A stretch of DNA of 64,000 nt from Bog-950 sp046329495 (GTDB lineage: Bacteria; Bacteroidota; Bacteroidia; Chitinophagales; LD1). The notes under the pieces are model-generated. The model had not been told where the DNA came from and did no database searches. It worked only from the letters and a program-made list of their open reading frames with translations. This document shows, piece by piece, positions 9,202 through 17,800 of the stretch (the stretch's first letter is position 1; each line of letters opens with the position of its first letter). A program made the translations under genes and the position numbers. The stretch lies in assembly GCA_046329495.1 (NCBI GenBank), contig JAXLUO010000004.1, forward strand, positions 217,145 to 281,144, read 5' to 3'.

Positions 9202-9504
9202 TTAGTTAAGACTAATCGAAGGTATCAACACCATAGCCGATTCATGCAGCATTAGCTCATGCAGCTTGTAAGTAATGTAATCTATAATAGGGAACTTCTT
9301 CACCACATTATCTGCTTCCCACTCGGTTTCAGCAGCAATAGTAACCCACAGTTTGCTGCGGTCGTTGGTTAAGGAATAACCGGTAATTACACCCTTATCA
9401 AACATCTTATTTACAAAATCCCGCTGCTGGGGTATCAGATCTATAAACTCGCGGCCCAGGTAGGCAGGCAGCGCTATCTCCACCATAAAATTACTCATAC
9501 GCAA
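9202..9504 (-). CDS. Small conserved protein, dimeric ferredoxin-like fold (muconolactone-isomerase-like)
   Basis: A 100-residue protein without signal peptide or membrane segment. The pattern beta (MVEIALPAYL), helix (FIDLIPQQRDFVNKMFDKGVI), beta (TGYSLTNDRSKLWVTIAAE), helix (TEWEADNVVKKFPIIDYITYKLHEL) and a final beta strand is that of the dimeric alpha-beta barrel fold seen in muconolactone isomerase and YciI-like proteins. No enzyme activity can be assigned. Met1, Met3 or Met6 are possible starts; the MSNFMVEI start two codons in is also plausible. It sits 40 bp downstream of corA on the same strand and may be cotranscribed with it. Confidence 0.6.
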   Translation of the reverse strand: MRMSNFMVEIALPAYLGREFIDLIPQQRDFVNKMFDKGVITGYSLTNDRSKLWVTIAAETEWEADNVVKKFPIIDYITYKLHELMLHESAMVLIPSISLN

Positions 9505-9544
9505 TAAAAGCTTACTTACCGAAGATAATAGAATTGGCCGGTTT

Positions 9545-10489
9545 TTAAAACCACTTCTTCTTCACAAAATACATGGTAAAAGCCACCGAAAGCAGAATAG
9601 AAACCGAGAATACAAACACAAAACTGTAAGGATGGTGTTCGTAAGGCAGGTCTACGTTCATGCCGTAAAAGCTGGCTATCAATGTAGGTATCATCAAAAC
9701 GATGGTAACCGAAGTCAATCGCTTCATTACCCCGTTCAGGTTGTTCGAAATAATGCTGGCAAACGTATCCATAGTGCCGTTCAGGATGTTGGAATACATC
9801 TCGCTTGTTTCAAGCGCCTGTCCGTTATCCACTATAATATCCCGCAGGTAATCAACGCGTTCCTCATCCTGAATTTTCAGGAAGTTGCTGCGTTGGATTT
9901 TCATCATCAGTAAATCATTCGTGCGCAGGTTCGATACGAAGTAGATCAGGCTCTTCTGAATATTCAGCAGGTTCTTCAGGTCTTCGTTTCGGCTGCTGTT
10001 ATACAACTCCTTCTCAAACGAATAACGCTTGTTGTTTATCAGGCGTAAAAATTCCGAGAACACGTTCACATTACGTTCCAGCAGGGTTAGGATAAACATC
10101 TCCTGGTCTTCGGGATTAAAATTGCGCGGTGCATTGCTGATCAATCCGTCAATTACCTTATTCACGTGGGCACTAACCGTTACCATATAATCCGGCGTAC
10201 GGATAATACCAATCGGCACGGTAACGTATAGGGCTTCCGAATCCGATATACCATCGTTCTCTACCGGCGTACGTAACACAATCAAATCCTTACCCTCGTC
10301 ACTTTCGTAACGCGAGCGTTCGTCGATATCCAGGGAGTCGGTTATAAAGTCGATGTCAATTGAAAGCTGCTCGGATAAACGCTGTGTTTCTTCAGTTCCG
10401 AATGGACCATACACATGAATCCAACAGCCCTTTTCCGGGGCGCTGATTTTCTTCAGACCTCCATTTTCTCTTTTCATGTAAACTACCAT
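9545..10489 (-). CDS. corA: CorA-type magnesium transporter
   Basis: Homopentameric inner-membrane Mg2+ (Co2+, Ni2+) channel. The 314-residue protein has the family layout: an N-terminal alpha/beta cytoplasmic funnel domain, a long stalk helix through about residue 245, and two C-terminal membrane segments (VTIVLMIPTLIASFYGMNV and SFVFVFSVSILLSVAFTMYF). The signature GMN sits at the end of TM1 in YGMNVDLPYE, and the C-terminus is basic (VKKKWF), as usual. Length is normal. A Bacteroidota -7 box lies 37 bp upstream of the ATG, supporting this as the first gene of its unit. Confidence 0.94.
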   Translation of the reverse strand: MVVYMKRENGGLKKISAPEKGCWIHVYGPFGTEETQRLSEQLSIDIDFITDSLDIDERSRYESDEGKDLIVLRTPVENDGISDSEALYVTVPIGIIRTPDYMVTVSAHVNKVIDGLISNAPRNFNPEDQEMFILTLLERNVNVFSEFLRLINNKRYSFEKELYNSSRNEDLKNLLNIQKSLIYFVSNLRTNDLLMMKIQRSNFLKIQDEERVDYLRDIIVDNGQALETSEMYSNILNGTMDTFASIISNNLNGVMKRLTSVTIVLMIPTLIASFYGMNVDLPYEHHPYSFVFVFSVSILLSVAFTMYFVKKKWF

Positions 10490-10525
10490 CGTCCATTGTT
10501 ATTGGGGTGTTGGTTAAAGGCGCGG

Positions 10526-10554
10526 CAAAATTAACCTTATTACACAAAAGCAAA
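10526..10554 (-). promoter_or_regulatory. Predicted corA promoter
   Basis: On the minus strand TTTG (10554-10551), a 17-base spacer, then TAATTTTG (10533-10526), an exact match to TAnnTTTG. The spacer is shorter than the usual 19-21, so the -33 assignment is weaker than the -7. Confidence 0.45.
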
Positions 10555-10624
10555 AGGCATTGCTTTCTTTTTTACGGATTTGGCTGTTAAAGTTTAGCAC
10601 ATAATTACAAGCAGCAAATTGTGC

Positions 10625-11374
10625 TTATAAGCTTAACATAGGGGTAAGCATAAATACATAGTCGTGCCGGGTGTATTTCTGCCCTTCTCGTTCAAAATTT
10701 ACCTGGCTGGCAATGTTATGTAAACGGGCTGCACCGGTAGCATAGCGGCAACCACCTTCTTTCATAGCACGTTGTAAATAACGGGCTACATCGGTAAACA
10801 GGTTCTTTTTACGATACTGCGGCAGCAAACCAATATAAGGGGTGTACGAATATTCACCCTTAAATTCGGTGGCGCAGCAGCCTATATATTCACCATTCAA
10901 TTGTATTAACCAGCCTTGTTTGCCGGGGTTGCCTTTTTCAATAAAAGTGGCGGCCAGGTAACCGGCAAAATTCTCAACCTGCAGGTCACGCGGAAAATAT
11001 TTTTCAAGCAACATATGTCTGAAAAAACCCATCGGTTGTTCCGTGTAGGTATCGGTAACCAGTTGCTTGTAAAGATCCTGTTGTGTACCATCGCAGGGAA
11101 TGAAAGTAACCTCCGGGTGTTGTTGCGCCGGCACCTCGTAGGTTGTCAAATCAAGGTCGTATAACCGGTGTATATCCAACAGCAGATGCGGAAATCCCAC
11201 TTCATCCAGTTGCACAAACAACTCGCCGTTAGGATCGGTAAGCTTCAGCCGAACAAAATCGTAACTGCCATCCAGTATCTCGTTGCGCATGCGCAGGGCA
11301 TCATACATGGGGCCTTCGTACCGGCCAAAGCGCAGTTTAAACAACTCCGATTCACGTTCCGAGAAAGTAATCAT
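10625..11374 (-). CDS. GNAT-like acyltransferase family protein
   Basis: A 249-residue soluble protein. The C-terminal half (about 95-245) looks like a GNAT fold: a substrate-side strand (GWLIQLNGEYIGCCATEF), the central strand SYTPYIGLLPQYRKKNLFTDVARYLQRAMKEGG in the place of the acetyl-CoA-binding motif (a degenerate R/QxxGxG/A with PQYRKKNLF), then ARLHNIASQVNFEREGQKYTRHDYVF. The N-terminal 90 residues are not recognised. The substrate is unknown. Its ATG lies only 1 bp from the dapF stop, so it is almost surely translated from the dapF message. Confidence 0.6.
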   Translation of the reverse strand: MITFSERESELFKLRFGRYEGPMYDALRMRNEILDGSYDFVRLKLTDPNGELFVQLDEVGFPHLLLDIHRLYDLDLTTYEVPAQQHPEVTFIPCDGTQQDLYKQLVTDTYTEQPMGFFRHMLLEKYFPRDLQVENFAGYLAATFIEKGNPGKQGWLIQLNGEYIGCCATEFKGEYSYTPYIGLLPQYRKKNLFTDVARYLQRAMKEGGCRYATGAARLHNIASQVNFEREGQKYTRHDYVFMLTPMLSL

Positions 11375-11375
11375 T

Positions 11376-12155
11376 TCACAAGATTATCGTTCCTTCAAAT
11401 ACCTTCTCTGCTGCACCAATTAGGTAAACATTGGCAAAGCCTGATGGTGTTTTCTCAAACTTAACTTCCAAATCGCCGCCTATTGCTTTTACTTTAATCC
11501 GCGTTCCGGCGTTGGGTGTGGTGCCGGCATATACCAGCGCCGATGCTACTACGCCTGTTCCGCACGATAGGGTTTCGTCTTCAACACCGCGTTCATACGT
11601 ACGCACAAATATTTCATCGGGGCCTATCGGCTCCATAAAGTTTACATTAATGCCTTCCGCTGCAAAGCGTTCATTATAGCGTATCTTCTTCGCTTCTTCT
11701 ACAAGCGGCAAATTGGCTACCATTTCGGTAGGCTGCACATAATGCGGCGATCCGGTGTTCAGTACATAGGCAGTAGCCGTGCGCTCCGGACTTTCCACAT
11801 CTTTCATCTTCAAAACTACCCTGCCATCAGGCAAAACCTCTCCTTCATGTTCGCCATCAATAGCCAAAAAAGTACAAGTGTTTTTTATCAGGCCCAGGTC
11901 GTGTGCCAGGCGTATCAAACAGCGTCCGCCATTACCGCACATGGTACTTTCATTCCCGTCGCTGTTAAAGTAAACCATCTCAAAATCAAAGCCTTTGCGC
12001 TCCTGCAAATACATCAGGCCATCAGCGCCGATACCAAAGTGCCGGTTGCACAATTTTTCTATTAAGGCCCGTTCTTGTTTTAAACCATAACCGCGGTTAT
12101 CAATCAAAACAAAATCGTTTCCTGTGCCCTGGTATTTGTAGAATTTAACGGTCAT
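11376..12155 (-). CDS. dapF: Diaminopimelate epimerase
   Basis: PLP-independent racemase converting LL- to meso-diaminopimelate for lysine and peptidoglycan synthesis. Both catalytic cysteines are visible: STMCGNGGRCLIR (about residue 73) and ETLSCGTGVVASALV (about residue 199), in the two symmetric halves of the fold. The N-terminus FYKYQGTGNDFVLID is typical; 259 residues is a normal length. It is followed immediately by the GNAT-like gene on the same strand and faces htrA head to head across a gap of 113 bp. Confidence 0.96.
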   Translation of the reverse strand: MTVKFYKYQGTGNDFVLIDNRGYGLKQERALIEKLCNRHFGIGADGLMYLQERKGFDFEMVYFNSDGNESTMCGNGGRCLIRLAHDLGLIKNTCTFLAIDGEHEGEVLPDGRVVLKMKDVESPERTATAYVLNTGSPHYVQPTEMVANLPLVEEAKKIRYNERFAAEGINVNFMEPIGPDEIFVRTYERGVEDETLSCGTGVVASALVYAGTTPNAGTRIKVKAIGGDLEVKFEKTPSGFANVYLIGAAEKVFEGTIIL

Positions 12156-12196
12156 TTAATATCGCTGTTAAAACAGGTTAAGCCTTTAAAGCCGAA

Positions 12197-12229
12197 CTTG
12201 TAATTTAGGACACAAAGAAAATAACTTTG
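12197..12229 (+). promoter_or_regulatory. Predicted htrA promoter
   Basis: CTTG (12197-12200), a 21-base spacer, then TAACTTTG (12222-12229), an exact TAnnTTTG match. Transcription would start near 12236, 33 nt before the ATG at 12269. This rules out the in-frame TTG at 12227, which overlaps the -7 box. Confidence 0.6.
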
Positions 12230-12268
12230 GAGAGTGAATCGTTTTTACGAAAACAAAATTTTAAGTGT

Positions 12269-13780
12269 ATGAATCTCCGTAAAACTGCTTTAACTGCATT
12301 TACAGCATTTATCAGCGCCTTTGCAGCCATTGGCGTGTATAACCACATGGGCTGGAACAAGCAGGAAGTTACGTTTGTGGACCGTGATGCCCCAACTGCT
12401 CATTTAACTGCTTATTCCGCTTCGCAATCGCAGTCCATGCCTATCGATTTCCGTTATGCAGCCTCTGCCTCCACACCGGCGGTAGTGCATATCAAATCCA
12501 CCTTTAAACCAGAAAAAACTTCCTATCGCGGCCGCAGCAACGATCCTTTTCAGGATCTGTTTGGCGACGATTTCTACAACTACTTCCATGGTGGCAACCC
12601 TTACCAAAATCAGGCACAGGTAGCTACCGGCTCGGGTGTTATCGTAAGCCCCGATGGATACATTGTTACCAATAACCACGTGGTTGAAAATGCCAGCGAA
12701 ATCGAAGTGGTAATGAACAACCAGAAAACCTATACCGCTACCGTAACAGGCCGCGACCCCGATGTGGATCTGGCGCTTTTAAAAGTTGAAGCAACTGATC
12801 TGCCTGCCATCAATTTTGCCAACTCCGATTCAGCTTTGGTGGGCGAATGGGTATTGGCAGTAGGTAACCCATTCAATTTAGAATCAACAGTAACTGCAGG
12901 CATTATCTCAGCCAAAGGTCGTAACATAAGCTTGTTGGGCGATAGCTATGGTAATGGCAAAGGCCCAGGTACGTCTATCGAATCCTTCATCCAAACCGAT
13001 GCGGCCGTTAACCCCGGCAACAGCGGTGGGGCATTGGTAAATGTAAACGGCGAACTGGTAGGTATTAATACCGCCATCGCCTCTCCTACCGGTTCGTATG
13101 CCGGTTATTCGTTTGCAGTGCCAAGCAACATTGTAAAAAAGGTAATTATCGACCTCAAGCAATACGGTGTTACACAACGTGGTTTCTTAGGAGTTAGCAT
13201 CCGCACCATGGATGATAAAACTGCGCAGGACCTTGGTTTCGACAAACCACACGGTGTTTATCTCGATAATGTAAATAAAGGTTCTGCTGCCGAAGAAGCC
13301 GGCCTTAAGAATAAGGACGTTATTACCGCCATCAACGGCTTCCCGGTAAATACCTCACCTGAATTACAGGAGCAGGTAGCCAAGTACCGCCCTGGCGATA
13401 AGATTGCTGTGGAATATATCCGTAGCGGTAATAAAGGCACAGCTACGGTAGTTTTAAAGAACAAATACAACACTACAGCCAGCGTAGATAATAGCACTAA
13501 TGTGCTGGATGTTTTAGGCGTTGAGGTTGAGAACTTATCGGCTACTGATTTAAGGGCTTTAGGCCTCTCAGGCGGTGTGCGTGTTACGGGTCTTAAAAAT
13601 GGCCGCTTAACCGAGTTTACCGACATCAAGAAAGGCTTTGTAATTACGCAGATCGACGACCAGCCTGTAACCAGTGTAAACGATTTCCTGAACCTGCTGA
13701 AAGATAAATCGGGCAAAGTGCTTATCGAGGGCATTTACCCTAACAAACCGATGAGCTACCTGTATGCCTTCCGCATGTAA
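12269..13780 (+). CDS. htrA: HtrA/DegP-type periplasmic serine protease (Do family)
   Basis: Envelope stress protease and chaperone. The 503-residue protein starts with a signal anchor or signal peptide (about residues 5-25), followed by a trypsin-like domain with the full catalytic triad: H137 in YIVTNNHVVEN, D167 in DPDVDLALLK and S252 in NPGNSGGALV. Two PDZ domains follow, the first at about 305-395 (RGFLGVSIRTMDDKTAQDLG...GLKNKDVITAINGFPV), the second more diverged at about 410-500. Two PDZ domains make it DegP/DegQ-like rather than DegS-like. The ATG at 12269 is preferred over an upstream TTG because the promoter covers the latter. A strong terminator follows 20 bp after the stop. Confidence 0.94.
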   Translation: MNLRKTALTAFTAFISAFAAIGVYNHMGWNKQEVTFVDRDAPTAHLTAYSASQSQSMPIDFRYAASASTPAVVHIKSTFKPEKTSYRGRSNDPFQDLFGDDFYNYFHGGNPYQNQAQVATGSGVIVSPDGYIVTNNHVVENASEIEVVMNNQKTYTATVTGRDPDVDLALLKVEATDLPAINFANSDSALVGEWVLAVGNPFNLESTVTAGIISAKGRNISLLGDSYGNGKGPGTSIESFIQTDAAVNPGNSGGALVNVNGELVGINTAIASPTGSYAGYSFAVPSNIVKKVIIDLKQYGVTQRGFLGVSIRTMDDKTAQDLGFDKPHGVYLDNVNKGSAAEEAGLKNKDVITAINGFPVNTSPELQEQVAKYRPGDKIAVEYIRSGNKGTATVVLKNKYNTTASVDNSTNVLDVLGVEVENLSATDLRALGLSGGVRVTGLKNGRLTEFTDIKKGFVITQIDDQPVTSVNDFLNLLKDKSGKVLIEGIYPNKPMSYLYAFRM

Positions 13781-13800
13781 TAAACTGATACCGATTGTTA

Positions 13801-13829
13801 AAGCCGCTACCGAAAGGGGCGGCTTTTTT
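13801..13829 (+). terminator. Intrinsic terminator after htrA
   Basis: Stem AAGCCGC (13801-13807) with GCGGCTT (13819-13825), then a T run to 13829. It lies between htrA and the next rightward gene, so the methyltransferase probably has its own promoter or depends on read-through. Confidence 0.8.
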
Positions 13830-13857
13830 ATTGCACCTGCTTTTCTACTTTCGCCCT

Positions 13858-14772
13858 ATGGGGAAAGGCAAAGGATTTATCGGCAGCATCGTTAAACGCT
13901 TTTTATATCCGCAGCATTTATGGCGCGTGATAAGCCTTCAGCGCAATCGTAAAAAGATTGTACGCACCTACGACGATGCCCAGCTAAAACTATACCACCA
14001 ACTCCTCCCCGGCGATTTTTTGCATTACGGTTATTTTGATGATGCCGATACACAACCCGCCGACGTAAGCCTGAACATGATTTACAAAGCCCAGGAACGC
14101 TACGCCGAAAAACTGCTGGAACTGGTAGTAGATACACAAGCGCCCCTGCTCGATATTGGTTGTGGCATGGGCGGTATGTTGGGCATGATGAATAAGCGTG
14201 GCTGGCAGGCCACCGGTTTAACGCCTGATAAAAACCAATGCCACTACATACGCAACACCTATCCTAATCCGCTTATCGAAGCTAAATTTGAGGATATAGA
14301 TGCAGCAGCCTATACAAAGCATTTCGGTACAGTAATAACCTCCGAATCGCTGCAATACCTCAATCTCGAGCGTTCCTTGCCCTTAATTGATGCCATCCTT
14401 AAACCCGGTGGCCGTTGGGTAGCCTGCGACTACTTCCGCACCGGAGAAGCCGAAGAAAAGAGCGGTCACCGCTGGGAGCCTTTTTTACAGATGCTCGATA
14501 AGCACGGTTTTAAACTGGTTGGCCATACCGATATTACAGCTAACGTTTTGCCTACCATTGCCTACGTATATCACTTAGCCACGCAGGTAGGCATGCCTTT
14601 AAAGGAATTTGGCATGGGTAAGTTACAGGTAAAAGCCCCGGGCATTTACTATGCTGTAAAAGAGGCCCTGCCGGTTATCGAAGAAAAGATCGAAAAAAAC
14701 ATCCGCACCGTTAACCCCGAACTCTTTGCCAAAAACAAACGATACGTATTAATGCAAATAGAGCGGAAGTAA
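13858..14772 (+). CDS. Class I SAM-dependent methyltransferase (cyclopropane-fatty-acid-synthase-like)
   Basis: A 304-residue soluble enzyme. The SAM-binding glycine motif is LLDIGCGMGGMLG at about residues 97-109; motif II/III equivalents are FGTVITSESLQYL and LKPGGRWVACDYF. The upstream wording FLHYGYFDDADTQ resembles the cyclopropane synthase and tocopherol/sterol methyltransferase group, so a lipid-like acceptor is possible but not shown. The start is the ATG at 13858, since the upstream in-frame TTG at 13795 would lie across the htrA terminator. It converges with the giant leftward gene; the stop codon sits inside a small inverted repeat (AGAGCGG / CCGCTCT, 14760-14781) that may end transcription. 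Confidence 0.85.
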   Translation: MGKGKGFIGSIVKRFLYPQHLWRVISLQRNRKKIVRTYDDAQLKLYHQLLPGDFLHYGYFDDADTQPADVSLNMIYKAQERYAEKLLELVVDTQAPLLDIGCGMGGMLGMMNKRGWQATGLTPDKNQCHYIRNTYPNPLIEAKFEDIDAAAYTKHFGTVITSESLQYLNLERSLPLIDAILKPGGRWVACDYFRTGEAEEKSGHRWEPFLQMLDKHGFKLVGHTDITANVLPTIAYVYHLATQVGMPLKEFGMGKLQVKAPGIYYAVKEALPVIEEKIEKNIRTVNPELFAKNKRYVLMQIERK

Positions 14773-14781
14773 CGCCGCTCT
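14760..14781 (+). terminator. Possible hairpin terminator overlapping a stop codon
   Basis: Arms AGAGCGG (14760-14766) and CCGCTCT (14775-14781), 8-nt loop containing the TAA stop of the methyltransferase. The T run after it is broken (ATTCATTTA), so efficiency is doubtful. Confidence 0.35.
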
Positions 14782-14812
14782 ATTCATTTAATTCAATCTT
14801 GTTGTGGTTGTT

Positions 14813-17800
14813 TTAGCGCATTAGTGTTACACTGCCTTTGTAAAGCTTAGGCACGTAATTATCTACAAACACCAGGTTGATGACATATACAAACACAGCC
14901 GGGTTCATCACCTTGCCTTTATACATGCCATCCCACTTAAAGTTCATGTCATTACTTTCAAACACCTTCTCTCCTATCCGGTCAAACACCATTACCTCAA
15001 ACTGTTTCCAGCTTGCCTTGTTGCCATACACTTCAAAAAAGTCGTTGGCGCCATCGCCGTTTGGTGTAAATACGTTTGGTATAAATATCTCGTAACGAGG
15101 TATTACAATTATGTGTGCCGTATCAAAGGCCACACAACCGCTATCGCTGGTTACCGTTACGCCGTAGGTAATAGTTTTTATTGGCGTTGCCAGTGTCGAA
15201 GCACAATCCGAACAATCTAACCCTACTGCCGGTTGCCATACTACACTGCCTATGTTACCGCCGTTTGGCACAACTAACAGTGGTGCTGATTCTCCAAGGT
15301 CAATCGTGGTTTCGTGTGGAGTAACTTCAATGGTAAACGCCGAGTCATTTAATACCGTAAAGCTGGTATCCACTACACAATTGTTCTGGTCGGTAATAGT
15401 TACGGCATAGGTACCTGCAGCAAGCGAGTAAATATCTTCGCTCGTAGCTCCATTGCTCCACAAGTAAGTAGCCGGAGGATTTACGGTATTAACCGAGATA
15501 TTGATAAAGCCGTTCTGCAGCGGATAACACAACACATTGTAAGGCGTACCACTAATGGCAATACCCGGTAATTGATTTACCACCGCACTGCCGCTGGCGG
15601 TACAGTTGCGGCTATCGGTTGCGGTTACATTATAAGTGCCGGGGCCTAAGTTAGAGGCCAGTTGAGTTGTTTGCGCAGTATTGCTCCATACATAACCAAT
15701 GGCCGGTGTTCCGCCTGTAGGGTTGGCATTCACTGTTCCATCCGTAAAGCCGGGGCACGATACATCCGTAGCCTGCGGGTTCAGGGTCAATGGTCCCGGT
15801 TCTATTACCGGTATACCGCTTACCGACTTGGTGCAATTATGCGCATCGGTAACAGTAACACTATACGCACCTGCAACTAAGCTACAGATTTGGTTCGTGG
15901 TAGCACCTGTATTCCAACTTACGTTATAAGCAGGCGTTCCACCGCTTACCGTAACCGATACACAGCCATCCGCCGCACCAAAACAACTAATGTCCACTAC
16001 ATTGGTATCCACCACCAAATCAGGCGGCTGGTTCACTAATATCGAATCGCCGCCTGCAGCAGCACAATTATTAGTATCAACCACACTTACGCTATAGTAG
16101 CCGTAAGGCAGGCCGCTAACATCTTCCGTAACATCGTTATTAGGCGTATTCCATTGTATGGTATATGGCCCTGCATTGCCTACTATCGTTAAATCAATAG
16201 CGCCATCGCTGCCGCCATAGCAGTTTACATTGGTTACCACATTGGTTAGGTTGGTAGTAGCCGGTGGCGAGGTAATAGTAGTAGTGGCCGTAGCTGTGCA
16301 ACCTGCCTGGTCCATGGCCATTACGGTATAAGTACCCGGCAACAAATGCACCGCATGGGCACTGTCCTGCTGGGCAGGATCATTCCATAAATACTGGTAA
16401 GGTCCGTTACCACCCGCCGCATCCGACTTCGCATCACCGTCAGCAATGGTAATACAAGTAGCCGGTGTGGTGTTAAGTATGGTTACCGTTAGCAACGGTG
16501 GTTCATAAATAGTAGCCGAAGCAGTAGCTGTACACGTAGTAGTAGCATCGGTTAGCGTAACGGTATACGTGCCTGCACATAGGTTCGCATTGCGTTTAAT
16601 AGTGGCGCCATTGCTCCAGGCATAGGTAACGTTACCGCTACCGCCTATGGCTGCCACACGGGCCACACCATCGCAAAAACCGTTACAACTCACATTGCCG
16701 ATACTATCGATATACGCTTGTAAACCACCGCCTGCACCAAGCGCCGCACCATCTGTTGCACTGCAGGTGGAGTTTAAGTCAACCACCGTTACCTGGTAAG
16801 TGCCTGCCGATAGATTGGTTGCTGTTTGTGTAGTTTGGCCCAGGGCATCACTCCATAGATAACCATAACTACCCGCCGGGCTCGGGTTCACCGTAAGCGA
16901 ACCGTTATTACCGCAACTGGCCGGGTTAGGTGTAAACGTTAACGTAGGCGGACTCGCCACACTTACCGTTATTATCGAATCAACCTGACAGTAATAGTGC
17001 ACACTATAACCCTTCACCAAATACGAAGTAGTTGTCGGCGGACTGGCAATTACTGTTGGCCCGGTAGTTACATTCAATCCGGTAGCCGGCGTCCATTGAT
17101 AGAACGATGAACCCGAAGCCGTAATGGTTACAGAATCGCCCGGGCAGAAACCAAACACCCCGTTAAACGATAGGGTTGGATTTGGTTCCACCAAAATGTA
17201 TATCGAATCGTATGGCGAATAACCGCAACAGGTAGTGCTTATACGCACCTTCACCTTAAACACGCCCGCCGTATTAAACACCAAATTATTCACCGATTGA
17301 TACTGCGCCCCGTGATACGTATTAGGTGTTACAGCTCCCCCAAAATCCCAATCAAACGTATCCGCTGCCGGTATCACGGCTGTAAAGTTGGCCGTGCTGC
17401 CCAAACAAAGGAAGAACGTATCTCCATTCAAATGCTGGGCCGTAGTGGTAATATCCGGTATATAGCTATTGGCATCAATAGGCACCAGGAAGAAACCCTG
17501 GTAAACATTGCCGCTATAACTAATATCTTTTCTGCCAAAGGCCGTGTATTGTGTATTTACACTGGCACCTGTTGGTGTTTGCGGTGTGCTGTTGGCTCCC
17601 AAATCCCAACTGCCGCTGGCTGCACTGGTAAAGTTTACGTTGCGATACGTGCAGCTAACATCAGCTACATTAATAGTAGGCTGTGCTGCCAGGTTAAAGG
17701 TAACATCGGTAATAGGGCTTACACCGCCATCCACATACACTAACCCTGCCGAACCTGCACCTCCATCGCCACCAGCACCACCGGGGCCACCCGAGCCGCC

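Noticed and set aside
12227..12268. TTG start for htrA adding 14 residues
   Set aside because: The TTG overlaps the predicted -7 box, and the ATG at 12269 begins a normal signal sequence.
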